The notes: a model not told the origin generated them from the sequence alone. Counted from the first letter of the stretch, positions 5,702 to 13,993 are shown. The stretch: DNA of 14,945 bases from JBMOLK01 sp049325575 (GCA_049325575.1 JBMOLK010000118.1:1-14945), one strand, 5' to 3'. Program-made: numbers and translations.

Positions 5702-8311
5702 GTGAGTGAGTTTTACAAAAAGACAGCGGAAGAAGTAATGAAAGTCCTGGCTGTCACAAATAAGGGGCTAAGTAATGAGGAAGTAGCCAAAAGGAGAGAG
5801 GAACATGGATTTAACGAACTAACCGAGGGTAAAAGAAAGAGCGCCATAAGGGTATTTTTAGAACAGTTTACAGACTTTCTTGTGCTTATACTGGTTGGTG
5901 CGGCAATAATTTCAGCTTTCCTTGGAAAACTGGAAAGCTCTGTTGTTATAATGGTTGTCGTTATAATTAATGCTTTATTAGGGACTTTTCAGCATGTTAA
6001 GGCAGAACAGTCTTTAAATAGTTTGAAAGCTCTATCTTCTCCCATTGCTAAAGTATTAAGAAACGGACAAAAGATAGAAATACCCTCAAGGGAAATTTTG
6101 GTAGGAGATATTTTATACCTTGATGCAGGAGATTTTATAAGCGCTGACGGAAGAATTATTGAAGCCTTCAGTCTTCAAGTAAATGAAAGCTCATTAACCG
6201 GTGAGTCGGAAAGTGTAGCGAAAACCACTGATGTAATAGATAAAGATAATGTAGGTATTGGTGATAGAAAAAATATGGTCTTTTCCGGCAGCTTTGTAAC
6301 ATACGGAAGGGCTACCATAGTTGTTACAGCAATCGGTATGAAAACTGAATTGGGTAAGATAGCAAATCTTCTGGAAAGTGCAAAGGAAAAGAAAACCCCT
6401 CTGCAAGTGAATTTAGATAACTTTGGAAAGAAGCTTGCAATAGTAATACTGGCCATTTCACTATTTATCTTTATTTTGAATATAGTCAGGGATCATGCAG
6501 TTATTGATTCGTTTATGTTTGCAGTGTCTTTAGCTGTGGCGGCAATACCGGAAGCCTTAAGCTCCATTGTAACTATTGTTTTGGCTCTAGGGACCCAGAA
6601 GATGGCAAAGGAGAATGCTATTGTTAGAAAACTCCATGCAGTGGAAAGCCTTGGCAGTATTTCTGTAATATGTTCTGATAAAACCGGAACACTGACACAG
6701 AATAGAATGACTGTAAAAAAGGTGCTTGTTGATGATAATGTATTGGAAAGCGATAAATTAAATACCGACAAAACCATACATAAAAAGCTTATACTGATGT
6801 CCCTTTTGTGTAACGATGCAGTTACTATAAAAGATAAAGAGATTGGAGACCCGACGGAAGTCGCACTTGTTGACTTTGGAAGCATATATGATTTGGATGA
6901 GTTGGATATAAGAGAAGACTATGACAGATTGGGAGAGGTACCTTTTGACTCTGACAGAAAACTGATGAGCACAAAGCACAAAATTGACGGCAGTACAGTT
7001 ATGATAACAAAAGGAGCTCTTGATGTTTTGCTTAAGAGGTCAATAGAAATAGAAAGGGCTGATGGTGTACATGCCCTTACTCAAGACCAAAAGGAGAAAA
7101 TAGAAAAGGTAAATAGAGAATTCTCGGAAAACGGACTAAGGGTTCTGGCATTTGCATACAAGAAAATTGAAGAAGATAAATCCATAAGCTTAGAAGACGA
7201 AAATGATCTTACCTTTGTAGGATTAGTGTCTATGATGGACCCTCCAAGAGAGGAGTCGGCAGAGGCTGTGGCAAATTGTATCAGCGCAGGGATAAAGCCT
7301 GTGATGATAACGGGAGATCATAAAATAACCGCTTCTGCCATAGCAAAACAGATAGGTATACTAAGGGATGATTCAGAGGCAATGGAAGGCTACGAGCTTG
7401 ATTCTATCAGCGATGATGAGTTAAAAAGAAAAGTTGAAAATATTTCCGTGTACGCCAGGGTATCACCGGAACATAAGATAAGGATAGTAAGAGCCTGGCA
7501 GGAAAGGGGAAATGTGGTGGCCATGACCGGAGACGGTGTAAACGATGCACCTGCCTTAAAACAGGCCGACATAGGCGTGGCTATGGGGATTACGGGAACA
7601 GAGGTTGCCAAGGATGCTTCGTCAATGGTATTGACGGATGACAACTTTTCAACCATTGTTAAGGCAATTGCCAACGGTAGAAGCATATATGCCAATATCA
7701 CAAATTCAATTAAATTCTTGCTATCAGGAAATACTGCCGGAATTCTGTCCGTGTTATATGCTTCAATATCTGCGCTCCCTATACCGTTTGCACCCGTTCA
7801 TCTACTGTTTATAAACCTGGTTACAGATAGCCTGCCTGCTATTGCCATAGGCCTTGAGCCACATACCAGGGATATAATGAAGGATAAGCCAAGGAATGTA
7901 AGTACACCAATACTCAATAAATCCTTTGGGTTTGAGGTTCTGATGGAAGGAACTCTTATAGCACTAAGTACAATGTCCGCCTTTTATACCGGATTACTGA
8001 CAGGAGATGTACTGGCTGCGCAAACTATGGCTTTTGCAACACTGTGTCTTTCAAGACTGTTTCACGGTTTTAACTCAAGATCCAGGGAATCTATCTTTAG
8101 GGTAGGTTTATTTACCAATAAGTTCCTTTGGTTTGCCGTGTTGATTGGCTCTTTGCTTTTAGGGATTGTCCTTGGTTTTGAACCGTTAATGAGGGTTTTT
8201 GAAGTTACTGCACTTACGTTTAACCAATATGCAGCAGTATGTGGTTTATCCCTGGTTCCATTGGTAGTGGTTCAAGCATACAAGCTTATATTTTCCATTA
8301 CAAGCAGATAG
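5702..8311 (+). CDS. P-type ATPase, Ca2+/Mn2+ exporter type (PacL/LMCA1/MgtA-like)
   Basis: An 869-residue, full-length P2A-type cation pump. The GTG start is chosen because AAAGGAG (5687-5693) lies 8 nt upstream. Visible motifs are the N-terminal cation ATPase domain, the actuator TGES (166-169), phosphorylated Asp326 in DKTGTLT, KGA (437-439), TGDH (537-540) and hinge TGDGVND (609-615), with paired membrane helices near 55-95, 245-295 and 665-865. Cation site II is intact: Glu284 in PEAL of M4, and Asn705, Thr708 and Asp709 in M6. The site I glutamate of SERCA M5 (Glu771) is replaced by Gly680 after Asn677. This resembles single-site pumps such as Listeria LMCA1 and plasma-membrane Ca2+ pumps. 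Control by a yybP-ykoY riboswitch parallels streptococcal MgtA and lactococcal YoaB, so Mn2+ export is a likely role, possibly alongside Ca2+. It is monocistronic, with a terminator at 8333. Confidence 0.93.
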   Translation: MSEFYKKTAEEVMKVLAVTNKGLSNEEVAKRREEHGFNELTEGKRKSAIRVFLEQFTDFLVLILVGAAIISAFLGKLESSVVIMVVVIINALLGTFQHVKAEQSLNSLKALSSPIAKVLRNGQKIEIPSREILVGDILYLDAGDFISADGRIIEAFSLQVNESSLTGESESVAKTTDVIDKDNVGIGDRKNMVFSGSFVTYGRATIVVTAIGMKTELGKIANLLESAKEKKTPLQVNLDNFGKKLAIVILAISLFIFILNIVRDHAVIDSFMFAVSLAVAAIPEALSSIVTIVLALGTQKMAKENAIVRKLHAVESLGSISVICSDKTGTLTQNRMTVKKVLVDDNVLESDKLNTDKTIHKKLILMSLLCNDAVTIKDKEIGDPTEVALVDFGSIYDLDELDIREDYDRLGEVPFDSDRKLMSTKHKIDGSTVMITKGALDVLLKRSIEIERADGVHALTQDQKEKIEKVNREFSENGLRVLAFAYKKIEEDKSISLEDENDLTFVGLVSMMDPPREESAEAVANCISAGIKPVMITGDHKITASAIAKQIGILRDDSEAMEGYELDSISDDELKRKVENISVYARVSPEHKIRIVRAWQERGNVVAMTGDGVNDAPALKQADIGVAMGITGTEVAKDASSMVLTDDNFSTIVKAIANGRSIYANITNSIKFLLSGNTAGILSVLYASISALPIPFAPVHLLFINLVTDSLPAIAIGLEPHTRDIMKDKPRNVSTPILNKSFGFEVLMEGTLIALSTMSAFYTGLLTGDVLAAQTMAFATLCLSRLFHGFNSRSRESIFRVGLFTNKFLWFAVLIGSLLLGIVLGFEPLMRVFEVTALTFNQYAAVCGLSLVPLVVVQAYKLIFSITSR

Positions 8312-8332
8312 AGTATTATTCAGTATGAGACC

Positions 8333-8374
8333 AAATTCCCCAGGCATTTGCGATAGTTAATGCCCGGGGAATTT
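8333..8374 (+). terminator. Hairpin terminator after the ATPase gene
   Basis: AAATTCCCC-A-GGCATT (8333-8348) pairs with AATGCC-C-GGGGAATTT (8359-8374), giving 15 pairs with one A/C mismatch and a 10-nt loop. It starts 21 bp after the stop codon. The closing arm ends in TTT only, so termination may rely on stem strength. Confidence 0.8.
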
Positions 8375-8396
8375 ATGTTATAAAGAATAGAATAAT

Positions 8397-8426
8397 TTGT
8401 TTTGGATAGCTTTTAAGCTATATAGA
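8397..8426 (+). promoter_or_regulatory. Putative promoter of the YetF operon with a palindrome in the spacer
   Basis: TTGTTT (8397-8402), an 18-bp gap and TATAGA (8421-8426) form a mediocre promoter. The spacer holds a 16-bp inverted repeat, ATAGCTT-TT-AAGCTAT (8406-8421). It could be an operator or a small hairpin. A TATAAT a little downstream (about 8435-8440) is an alternative -10. Confidence 0.35.
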
Positions 8427-8467
8427 ATAATAAATATAATATATTTTTAGTTTTAGAGGTGGCAATT

Positions 8468-9178
8468 ATGGAGCAATTTATAGAAGCAATTTGGAAATCC
8501 CTCTTGATTTTTGTCTTGTTAATAGTTTTAGCAAGAGCAATAGGACGAAAACTGCTTTCCCAAATGTCATTTTTTGATTATATTGTAGCAGTTACCATAG
8601 GAACAGTCTCAGGAGCCTATATTACAGAAACCCTTAAAGGTACCTGGGTTCTTGTAAGTCCTGTCATTCTAACCCTTGTTACTATTTTGTTTGGTTATAT
8701 AAATATTAAAAGCCCGCACATGCGAAAGCTAACTGAAGGAGAGCCGGTGGTTGTTGTCCAGAACGGCAAGATTCTTGATAAAAACTTATTAAAACTTAGA
8801 TACCATATTGATGATCTGGAGATGCAGCTAAGAGACAAAGGCGTTTTCAACTTTGCAGATGTTGAGTTTGCGGTTTTAGAGCCACAGGGTAAATTAAGTG
8901 TTTTAAAAAAGTCACAGAATCAGCCTGTCACTCCAAAGGATCTTAATATTAAGACCCAGTATAAAGGGCTTGCAACCGAAATAATAAAAAATGGACTTGT
9001 ATACGAAGATAACTTAAAGCAGAACAACCTATCCTTTGACTGGCTGTACCAGGAGCTAAAGAAGCAAAACATCGACAAGGTATCAGATGTAATGTATGCA
9101 GCTTTAAACACAGATGGGACTCTCTATATTGATCTAAGAGATGATAAAATGGACTATATTCAAAAGATTGAGGATTAA
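8468..9178 (+). CDS. YetF/DUF421 family membrane protein
   Basis: The 236-residue product starts at the ATG at 8468, preceded by AGAGG (8454-8458); an in-frame GTG at 8459 overlaps that ribosome binding site and is less likely. Three N-terminal membrane helices lie at about 8-22, 36-53 and 58-76. The family signature RAIGRKLLSQMSFFDYIVAV falls at the end of the first and into the second. The C-terminal cytoplasmic part carries GEPVVVVQNGKI and LRDKGVFNFADVEFAVLE, with GKLSV after it, the hallmarks of DUF421 proteins such as Bacillus YetF. The biochemical function of this family is unclear to me. It is followed 44 bp later by the YdjM-like gene on the same strand, so the two are probably co-transcribed. 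Confidence 0.9.
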   Translation: MEQFIEAIWKSLLIFVLLIVLARAIGRKLLSQMSFFDYIVAVTIGTVSGAYITETLKGTWVLVSPVILTLVTILFGYINIKSPHMRKLTEGEPVVVVQNGKILDKNLLKLRYHIDDLEMQLRDKGVFNFADVEFAVLEPQGKLSVLKKSQNQPVTPKDLNIKTQYKGLATEIIKNGLVYEDNLKQNNLSFDWLYQELKKQNIDKVSDVMYAALNTDGTLYIDLRDDKMDYIQKIED

Positions 9179-9222
9179 ATACAAGGATAGTAATGAGAGA
9201 AAGGTTTAATGAGGTCTAAAAT

Positions 9223-9723
9223 ATGGATACAGTATCCCATATGTTCTGGAACGGTTTGTTTTTTAAAGACTCAAAAGAAAAGCGGAATATTGTAATCGGC
9301 GGACTTTTACCTGATATTGCATTGATTATAAGTGCTGTAGTATTAACTCCAACCAGGCTTTTCTCACCTTTTAGGCCATGGGCACAGCAGCTTATGCAAA
9401 TTCCGGAATTATATCTGGTTGACACGCTTTTTCATTCCCTGCCTTTTTGGACAGCAAGTTTGGTTCTTTATAGACTTTTTAGGCTAAAGGGATATGGTAT
9501 TTGGATTGGTGCCAGTATACATATTTTTATTGATGTACTGACGCACAAGTTTGATATAGTACCTTATTTATGGCCTATAAGCAGTGTAAAGCCAGAGGGT
9601 ATAATAGATTATAGAACAGGAAACTTTACCCTTTTAAACTGGCTTGTTATTACAGTCATAGTTGTGTTCTTATTGAGAAAGCGAATAAGGAAAATATTAA
9701 AGAATAGAGAAGGCAGTACTTGA
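9223..9723 (+). CDS. YdjM-like membrane-bound metal-dependent hydrolase
   Basis: A 166-residue polytopic membrane protein. The start at 9223 follows GAGG with an 8-nt gap. Conserved polar residues sit in the order expected for the YdjM-type family (PF04307): His6 near the N-terminus (SHMFWNGLF), Asp31 in GGLLPD, His71 in FHSLPFW, and the HxxxDxxxH set His100/Asp104/His108 in IHIFIDVLTH. Hydrophobic segments lie at about 24-42, 74-87, 92-107 and 138-152, and the tail is basic (RKRIRKILK). Family members are annotated as predicted metal-dependent hydrolases, but I know of no established substrate. It lies 44 bp after the YetF-like gene. Its stop is only 12 bp from the end of the convergent asparaginase gene, and no terminator is evident between them. 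Confidence 0.8.
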   Translation: MDTVSHMFWNGLFFKDSKEKRNIVIGGLLPDIALIISAVVLTPTRLFSPFRPWAQQLMQIPELYLVDTLFHSLPFWTASLVLYRLFRLKGYGIWIGASIHIFIDVLTHKFDIVPYLWPISSVKPEGIIDYRTGNFTLLNWLVITVIVVFLLRKRIRKILKNREGST

Positions 9724-9735
9724 TAAAAATTGTTT

Positions 9736-10788
9736 TCATACAAATTCCTGTACCTTTTTGCCTAATAGTTCCGTAAAAAACGCTGGTTTTTTTATGCTAA
9801 GTATGGGCAAAATCTCACCGATTTGCTCACCCAGATTGTTTTTGAGGATAGGATTATACCAGTGTTTTAACTTTGAGAACTCATTTTCTTCAAGAATACC
9901 AAGCTCTCTTAAAAGCTGAATAACCACAGGATATACTGCACGTTCATTTCCATCAATTATTTTTATTAAGACACCTAGGTTACCTTCCTTTATTCCAAGA
10001 CAATATACTGCTTCACAGCCTACCTTGCCTATAAGCTTACCTTTGGTTGCCTGCATCAATTCCGTACAGAATTCATAATCTCCGGCAACCATTTGAGGAA
10101 ATTCGTTCATAGCATCAAAAACTGTCTTGCATGCCTGGTGATAAGGACTTTCTGTATCTTGAGAATACTTTACCAGCCTGGCATAGGACAAAGCAATTTT
10201 ATAAATCGGGAGAAGATATATTGGAACTCCACATCCATCAGTACCTATGGGTATGAAACTGATATCCTCATCCGTGAACTCTGCAACTGTTTTTAAAATC
10301 TCCTGCTGAAGGGGATTGGTAAGCTTTTCATAATCATCAATGCTATAGCCTCTGAATTTAGCCAGAGCAAGCATTGCAGAGTGCTTGCCCGAACAACTGC
10401 AGTGAAATACTGAAGGTGATTTCCCAAGGGACAAAAGCTTCTTTCTCTCTTCCTCATTATAAGGCTGCATAATACCACAGTGCAAATTGGTTTCCGCCAG
10501 GTTTAGCCTCTCTAGTATTTCATCAACAGTCTGCTGGTGTATATCCTGTCCGCTGTGTGATGCACAGGCAATAGCAATATCCTTTAGAGAAAAACCAAAG
10601 GAATCTGCAGCACCGGATTGAATAAGGGGAAGGACTTGTATAGGCTTTGCAGAAGAGCGGAAGAATACTTTTGAATTAAAATCACCCAGGCTATAAAGTA
10701 TTTTTCCAAGGGAGTCTACAATACATACAAATCCGTAGTGTATGCTTTCTATATAATCATTTCTTGTTACAACTGCTAATGGTTCCAT
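9736..10788 (-). CDS. Class-3 (R. etli-type) L-asparaginase, second copy
   Basis: A 350-residue protein of the PF06089 asparaginase family, which hydrolyses L-asparagine to aspartate and ammonia in the cytoplasm. Residues matching those I recall for the Rhizobium etli enzyme ReAV are Ser45 and Lys48 (RSSAKPIQ), Ser77 (ASHSG), Cys132 and Lys135 (CSGKH), Cys186 (DGCGVP, zinc ligand) and Lys255 (IGKVG), followed by DGNERA near 279-284. All are present and the length is normal. Its ATG lies inside the end of the preceding gene, overlapping it by 13 bp, with AGGGG 9 nt upstream; translational coupling is likely. It differs in sequence from its neighbour throughout but keeps the same catalytic positions. 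Substrate preference (asparagine versus other beta-amides) cannot be read from the sequence. No terminator is clear at its 3' end. Confidence 0.9.
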   Translation of the reverse strand: MEPLAVVTRNDYIESIHYGFVCIVDSLGKILYSLGDFNSKVFFRSSAKPIQVLPLIQSGAADSFGFSLKDIAIACASHSGQDIHQQTVDEILERLNLAETNLHCGIMQPYNEEERKKLLSLGKSPSVFHCSCSGKHSAMLALAKFRGYSIDDYEKLTNPLQQEILKTVAEFTDEDISFIPIGTDGCGVPIYLLPIYKIALSYARLVKYSQDTESPYHQACKTVFDAMNEFPQMVAGDYEFCTELMQATKGKLIGKVGCEAVYCLGIKEGNLGVLIKIIDGNERAVYPVVIQLLRELGILEENEFSKLKHWYNPILKNNLGEQIGEILPILSIKKPAFFTELLGKKVQEFV

Positions 10789-11843
10789 GATTCATCACCC
10801 CTAAACTCAAATATATCACCCATTTGGTAGCTGGAGGGTTCCTTTTTGTTTATATCAAAAACTGGTACACTGTATCCTACAGTTTTACCTTTATGGTTTT
10901 TAACAGGCGGGTATGCCCAGAGTTTTAAATTATCCATGGCTTTATCGTCTAGAATTCCGAGCTGCCTTAATACGTGAATGATTACAGGGTAAACACCGCG
11001 TTCATTTCCGTCAGATATTTTAAGACAGATGCCAAGCTGTTTTTCGGGTACTGCAGCACAATATATACCTTCCGCCCCTACCTTTCCAATAACTCTGCCT
11101 TCCGAATGGGTAATCAAATCGGTGCAGAATTCCTTATCCCCGTTGATCATTCGCGGGTAGGTTGTCATTGCTTTTTGGATCAAGCCAAAACATTCACTGA
11201 ACCTTGTTGGACCTTTGGAGCCATGGGCGAGAAGGGAATAGAGATACGAAGCCTGATGCAGCGTAATATTAAAAGTAGGTATACAACAACCGTCAATACC
11301 GGTATATAAATCTCCGAGCTCTACTTCCAATAGTTCGGCAATAGTTTTTAATATTAGCTGCTGTACAGGGTGCCCGGTTTCTGTATAGCCCTCAACCGGA
11401 AAATCGTAATACCTGCAAAGTGCAAGCATACCTGCATGTTTTCCGGAACAGCAGTTATAGAGTTGGGACGGCCTTTCACCTTTTTTTATAAGCTCATTAA
11501 TCATATCCCTATTATATGGATTGGCTACACCACAGCTTAAGTTATCCTCACTAAGTCCTATTTTTTTTAAAACAGAGCTTACAGCCTCACGATGAAAATC
11601 TTCTCCGCTGTGAGAGGAACATATAATGGCAAGCTCCTTGAGGTTTATGTCGAATTTTTCCATTGCTCCAGAGTTCACAAATGCAACAGCCTGAATCGGC
11701 TTTGCAGAGGAACGTAAATAAATATCGGCGTCAGCATCACCAATATAATAAACTATTTTTTTATTTGAAGCTGTTACGCACATATGACCTTTATGTATGC
11801 TTTCCACACGGTTTGATCTTGTTAATACAACTAATGGCTGCAT
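10776..11843 (-). CDS. Class-3 (R. etli-type) L-asparaginase, first copy
   Basis: A 355-residue PF06089 asparaginase, first gene of a two-gene operon. AAAGGAG lies 6 nt before the ATG. Catalytic and metal positions are Ser45/Lys48 (RSSAKP), Ser77 (SSHSG), Cys132/Lys135 (CSGKH), Cys186 (DGCC) and Lys254 (IGKVG), with DGNERG at 278-283. Most correspond to the R. etli residues with a constant offset of three. It carries an extra cysteine beside two of the ligands (NCCSG, DGCC) and a slightly longer C-terminus (FEFRGDESWNH) that overlaps the second gene. Two active paralogues in one operon suggest different substrates or a mixed oligomer, which is inference. No signal peptide is present, so the enzyme is cytoplasmic. 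Confidence 0.9.
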   Translation of the reverse strand: MQPLVVLTRSNRVESIHKGHMCVTASNKKIVYYIGDADADIYLRSSAKPIQAVAFVNSGAMEKFDINLKELAIICSSHSGEDFHREAVSSVLKKIGLSEDNLSCGVANPYNRDMINELIKKGERPSQLYNCCSGKHAGMLALCRYYDFPVEGYTETGHPVQQLILKTIAELLEVELGDLYTGIDGCCIPTFNITLHQASYLYSLLAHGSKGPTRFSECFGLIQKAMTTYPRMINGDKEFCTDLITHSEGRVIGKVGAEGIYCAAVPEKQLGICLKISDGNERGVYPVIIHVLRQLGILDDKAMDNLKLWAYPPVKNHKGKTVGYSVPVFDINKKEPSSYQMGDIFEFRGDESWNH

Positions 11844-11865
11844 TTAATACTCCTTTTTATACAAA

Positions 11866-11894
11866 ATAGTATTTATATAAACTAGTATTCACAA
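11866..11894 (-). promoter_or_regulatory. Putative promoter of the asparaginase operon
   Basis: Minus-strand TTGTGA (11889-11894), a 17-bp gap and TACTAT (11866-11871) match sigma-A spacing exactly, each hexamer at 4 of 6. Direct repeats AATACTA overlap both elements (complement of TAGTATT at 11868-11874 and 11883-11889), a possible regulator site. The start codon lies about 23 bp downstream of the -10. Confidence 0.5.
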
Positions 11895-12015
11895 AAAACT
11901 TTTAGATTATTGGGTTTATTATTCAATTGTAAATAAAACAACATAAAAAAATAGATAATATTTGTATATACAGGTTTGGTAAATACACGGTAGGGAAGCG
12001 GGGTACAAGAATATT

Positions 12016-13071
12016 ATGAAGGGACAGAAGCGTATAAGGGATTATAGTATTGTTATTGGAAGGTTGAAACCCGGTAATTTAAATGCCATAACTGATGTAC
12101 ACGGTGTTGGGGTAGGGCATTCTACTTTAGACCATGGTCCTATAAAAACTGGTGTTACCGCACTCCTGCCGCATAGCGGGAATATATTCAGGGATAAGGT
12201 ACTGGCATCATGTCACGTAATAAACGGCTTTGGTAAATCAATAGGGCTATTGCAGATTGAGGAGCTTGGTACAATAGAGTCTCCAATAGTTATGACAAAT
12301 ACCTTTAGCGTTGGTACTGCCTGTGATGCCCTGTTTGATTACATGATAAGCACAAACGAAGATATAGGGCTTAAAACGGGCACGGTGAACCCTGTTGTAT
12401 GTGAGTGTAATGATGGGTATCTTAATGATATCAGGGGAAAACACATAGATAAGGAACATGTTTTTGAGGCAATTACCAACGCAAACAGAGAATTTGAGGA
12501 GGGGGCTGTGGGTGCGGGAACGGGTATGTCCTGCTATCAGCTAAAAGGAGGCATAGGATCGGCTTCAAGGGAGATTGAATTGGACAGTGGCATTTATACT
12601 GTTGGCACACTTGTATTGACCAATTATGGTCTGCTTGAAGACTTTCAGATAGGCAGGAAGGACGCAGGTAAGGCTATTGGTAATATAAGGAAGTCATTTG
12701 ATAAGGAAAAGGATGGAGGGTCAGTAATTGTTGTAATTGCGACAGATATACCTATGACTGAAAGGCAGCTAAAAAGGATGTCAAAAAGAGCAGCTATAGG
12801 CATAAACAAAACCGGTTCGAATTTTGGTAGCGACAGCGGCGATATTGTTATTTCCTTTACTACTGCAAACAGGATAGAGCATTATTGCGAAAAAAGCTTT
12901 AACAATATAAATATGCTAAATGAAAAATATATGGATGATGTTTTTAGGGCAGCTGCAGAATCAACTGAAGAAGCAGTCTTGAATTCTCTTGTTTGCGCTG
13001 ATACTACCTTGGGAAGAGATGGACATATGCGGCATTCTTTAAAGGAATACATCCATAAAATATTGGATTAA
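12016..13071 (+). CDS. DmpA/P1-family aminopeptidase (peptidase family S58)
   Basis: A 351-residue protein of the DmpA/BapA family (PF03576). These Ntn-like enzymes autocleave into alpha and beta chains and then release N-terminal D-, L- or beta-amino acids. The N-terminus GNLNAITDVHGVGVGHSTLD is the family start and supports this start codon, although its ribosome binding site is weak (GGGG about 12 nt upstream). By position relative to DmpA, Asn203 (LTNYG) matches Asn218. Gly235-Ser236 (DGGSVIVVIATD) matches the Gly249/Ser250 cleavage site, so Ser236 is the predicted nucleophile and the chains would be 1-235 and 236-351. Tyr135 (DGYLND) may match Tyr146. The later SGDIVISFTTAN segment is also typical. 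No signal peptide. It is transcribed divergently from the asparaginase operon, with a 172-bp gap holding a perfect palindrome TGTATATACA (11963-11972). Substrate unknown. Confidence 0.9.
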   Translation: MKGQKRIRDYSIVIGRLKPGNLNAITDVHGVGVGHSTLDHGPIKTGVTALLPHSGNIFRDKVLASCHVINGFGKSIGLLQIEELGTIESPIVMTNTFSVGTACDALFDYMISTNEDIGLKTGTVNPVVCECNDGYLNDIRGKHIDKEHVFEAITNANREFEEGAVGAGTGMSCYQLKGGIGSASREIELDSGIYTVGTLVLTNYGLLEDFQIGRKDAGKAIGNIRKSFDKEKDGGSVIVVIATDIPMTERQLKRMSKRAAIGINKTGSNFGSDSGDIVISFTTANRIEHYCEKSFNNINMLNEKYMDDVFRAAAESTEEAVLNSLVCADTTLGRDGHMRHSLKEYIHKILD

Positions 13072-13121
13072 AAACAATAAAATAAATATGTTCGTCTAAA
13101 TTAACACATAATAACATACGG

Positions 13122-13145
13122 ATGACGTTATGTCTTAACCGTCAT
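13122..13145 (+). other. Hairpin just upstream of the MBL hydrolase gene
   Basis: ATGACG (13122-13127) pairs with CGTCAT (13140-13145) around a 12-nt loop, about 9 nt before the GGAGG of the next gene. A competing weaker hairpin ACATA/TATGT overlaps it. No T-tract follows on the plus strand, so it is not a plain terminator. It may be an operator or a translation-modulating stem. Confidence 0.4.
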
Positions 13146-13168
13146 AAAAAATAGTCGGAGGTTTAATA

Positions 13169-13993
13169 ATGGAAACAAATATACTTCAGCAAATATCTCA
13201 AAAACCTATGGCACCGCAGCTTGTAACACCGGACATACTACTTTTGGAATTTCCGCTGGTCAATGTTTTTCTTGTAGGTGACCCTAAGGCCAATAATGGC
13301 GAGTGGGTCCTGGTAGGGGCCGGTATGGCACATACTGCAAAGGATATAATTCAAGCAGCAGAAGGACGATTTGGGAAAGGAAGCCAGCCTAAAGCAATAA
13401 TCCTAAGTCACGGACATTTTGATCATGTAGGGGCAATTTTTGAGCTCATTAACCAATGGAATGTTCCCGTATATGCCCATGAATACGAAATACCATACCT
13501 GACGGGAAAAATGGACTACCCGCCGGCTGATCCTACAGTTAATGAGGGGCTGATAGCAAAAATTTCTCCTACCTTTCCAAATAAGAGTATTAATCTGGGT
13601 AACCGGGTACAGGCTTTGCCTGCTGATGGAACTGTGCCATGGATGCCAGGCTGGCGCTGGATACACACGCCCGGACATTCCCCGGGTCATGTTTCATTCT
13701 TCCGTGACAGCGATAAAGTACTCATCGTAGGAGACGCATTTACTACATTAAAACAGGATTCTGCTGAATCCGTATTGACAAAAGAAAAGGATGTAAACGG
13801 ACCGCCTGCTTACTTTACCATTGACTGGAAGGCTGCCGAGAAATCCGTGAAGACCCTTAAGGATCTGAAACCTCAAGTAGCTGTTCCCAGCCACGGTATG
13901 CCCATGAAGGGAGATGAATTAATGCAGCAGCTGACAAATCTTGCGGATAATTTCGCCGACATAGCTGTACCGGAGCAAGGACATTTTGCTTAA
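13169..13993 (+). CDS. Metallo-beta-lactamase-fold hydrolase
   Basis: A 274-residue MBL-fold protein with GGAGG 7 nt before the ATG. The full two-metal ligand set is visible: His81, His83, Asp85 and His86 in the HGHFDH motif, His170 in TPGHSPGH, Asp189 in VGDAF and His242 in PSHG. The strand before the motif reads VLVGAGM where many relatives have a (V/I)DTG, but that residue is not a metal ligand. The C-terminal GPPAYFTIDWKAAEKSVKTL segment and the basic lid resemble the general YflN/glyoxalase II-like group of MBL hydrolases (thioester, lactone or phosphoester substrates). The fold does not define the substrate. It lies 97 bp downstream of the DmpA-type peptidase on the same strand, possibly co-transcribed, but a hairpin lies in the gap. 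It is cytoplasmic, with no signal peptide. Confidence 0.88.
   Translation: METNILQQISQKPMAPQLVTPDILLLEFPLVNVFLVGDPKANNGEWVLVGAGMAHTAKDIIQAAEGRFGKGSQPKAIILSHGHFDHVGAIFELINQWNVPVYAHEYEIPYLTGKMDYPPADPTVNEGLIAKISPTFPNKSINLGNRVQALPADGTVPWMPGWRWIHTPGHSPGHVSFFRDSDKVLIVGDAFTTLKQDSAESVLTKEKDVNGPPAYFTIDWKAAEKSVKTLKDLKPQVAVPSHGMPMKGDELMQQLTNLADNFADIAVPEQGHFA

Noticed and set aside
6175..7701. Minus-strand frames of 70-130 codons within the ATPase gene
   Set aside because: Shadows of a full-length, motif-complete P-type ATPase in the opposite strand.
9721..9740. Possible terminator between the convergent YdjM-like and asparaginase genes
   Set aside because: Only a 4-bp TTGT/ACAA stem with a short T-run can be drawn; too weak to annotate.
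10093..11869. Plus-strand frames opposite the asparaginase genes
   Set aside because: They lie wholly antisense to two clear family members or overlap their promoter, and lack ribosome binding sites.
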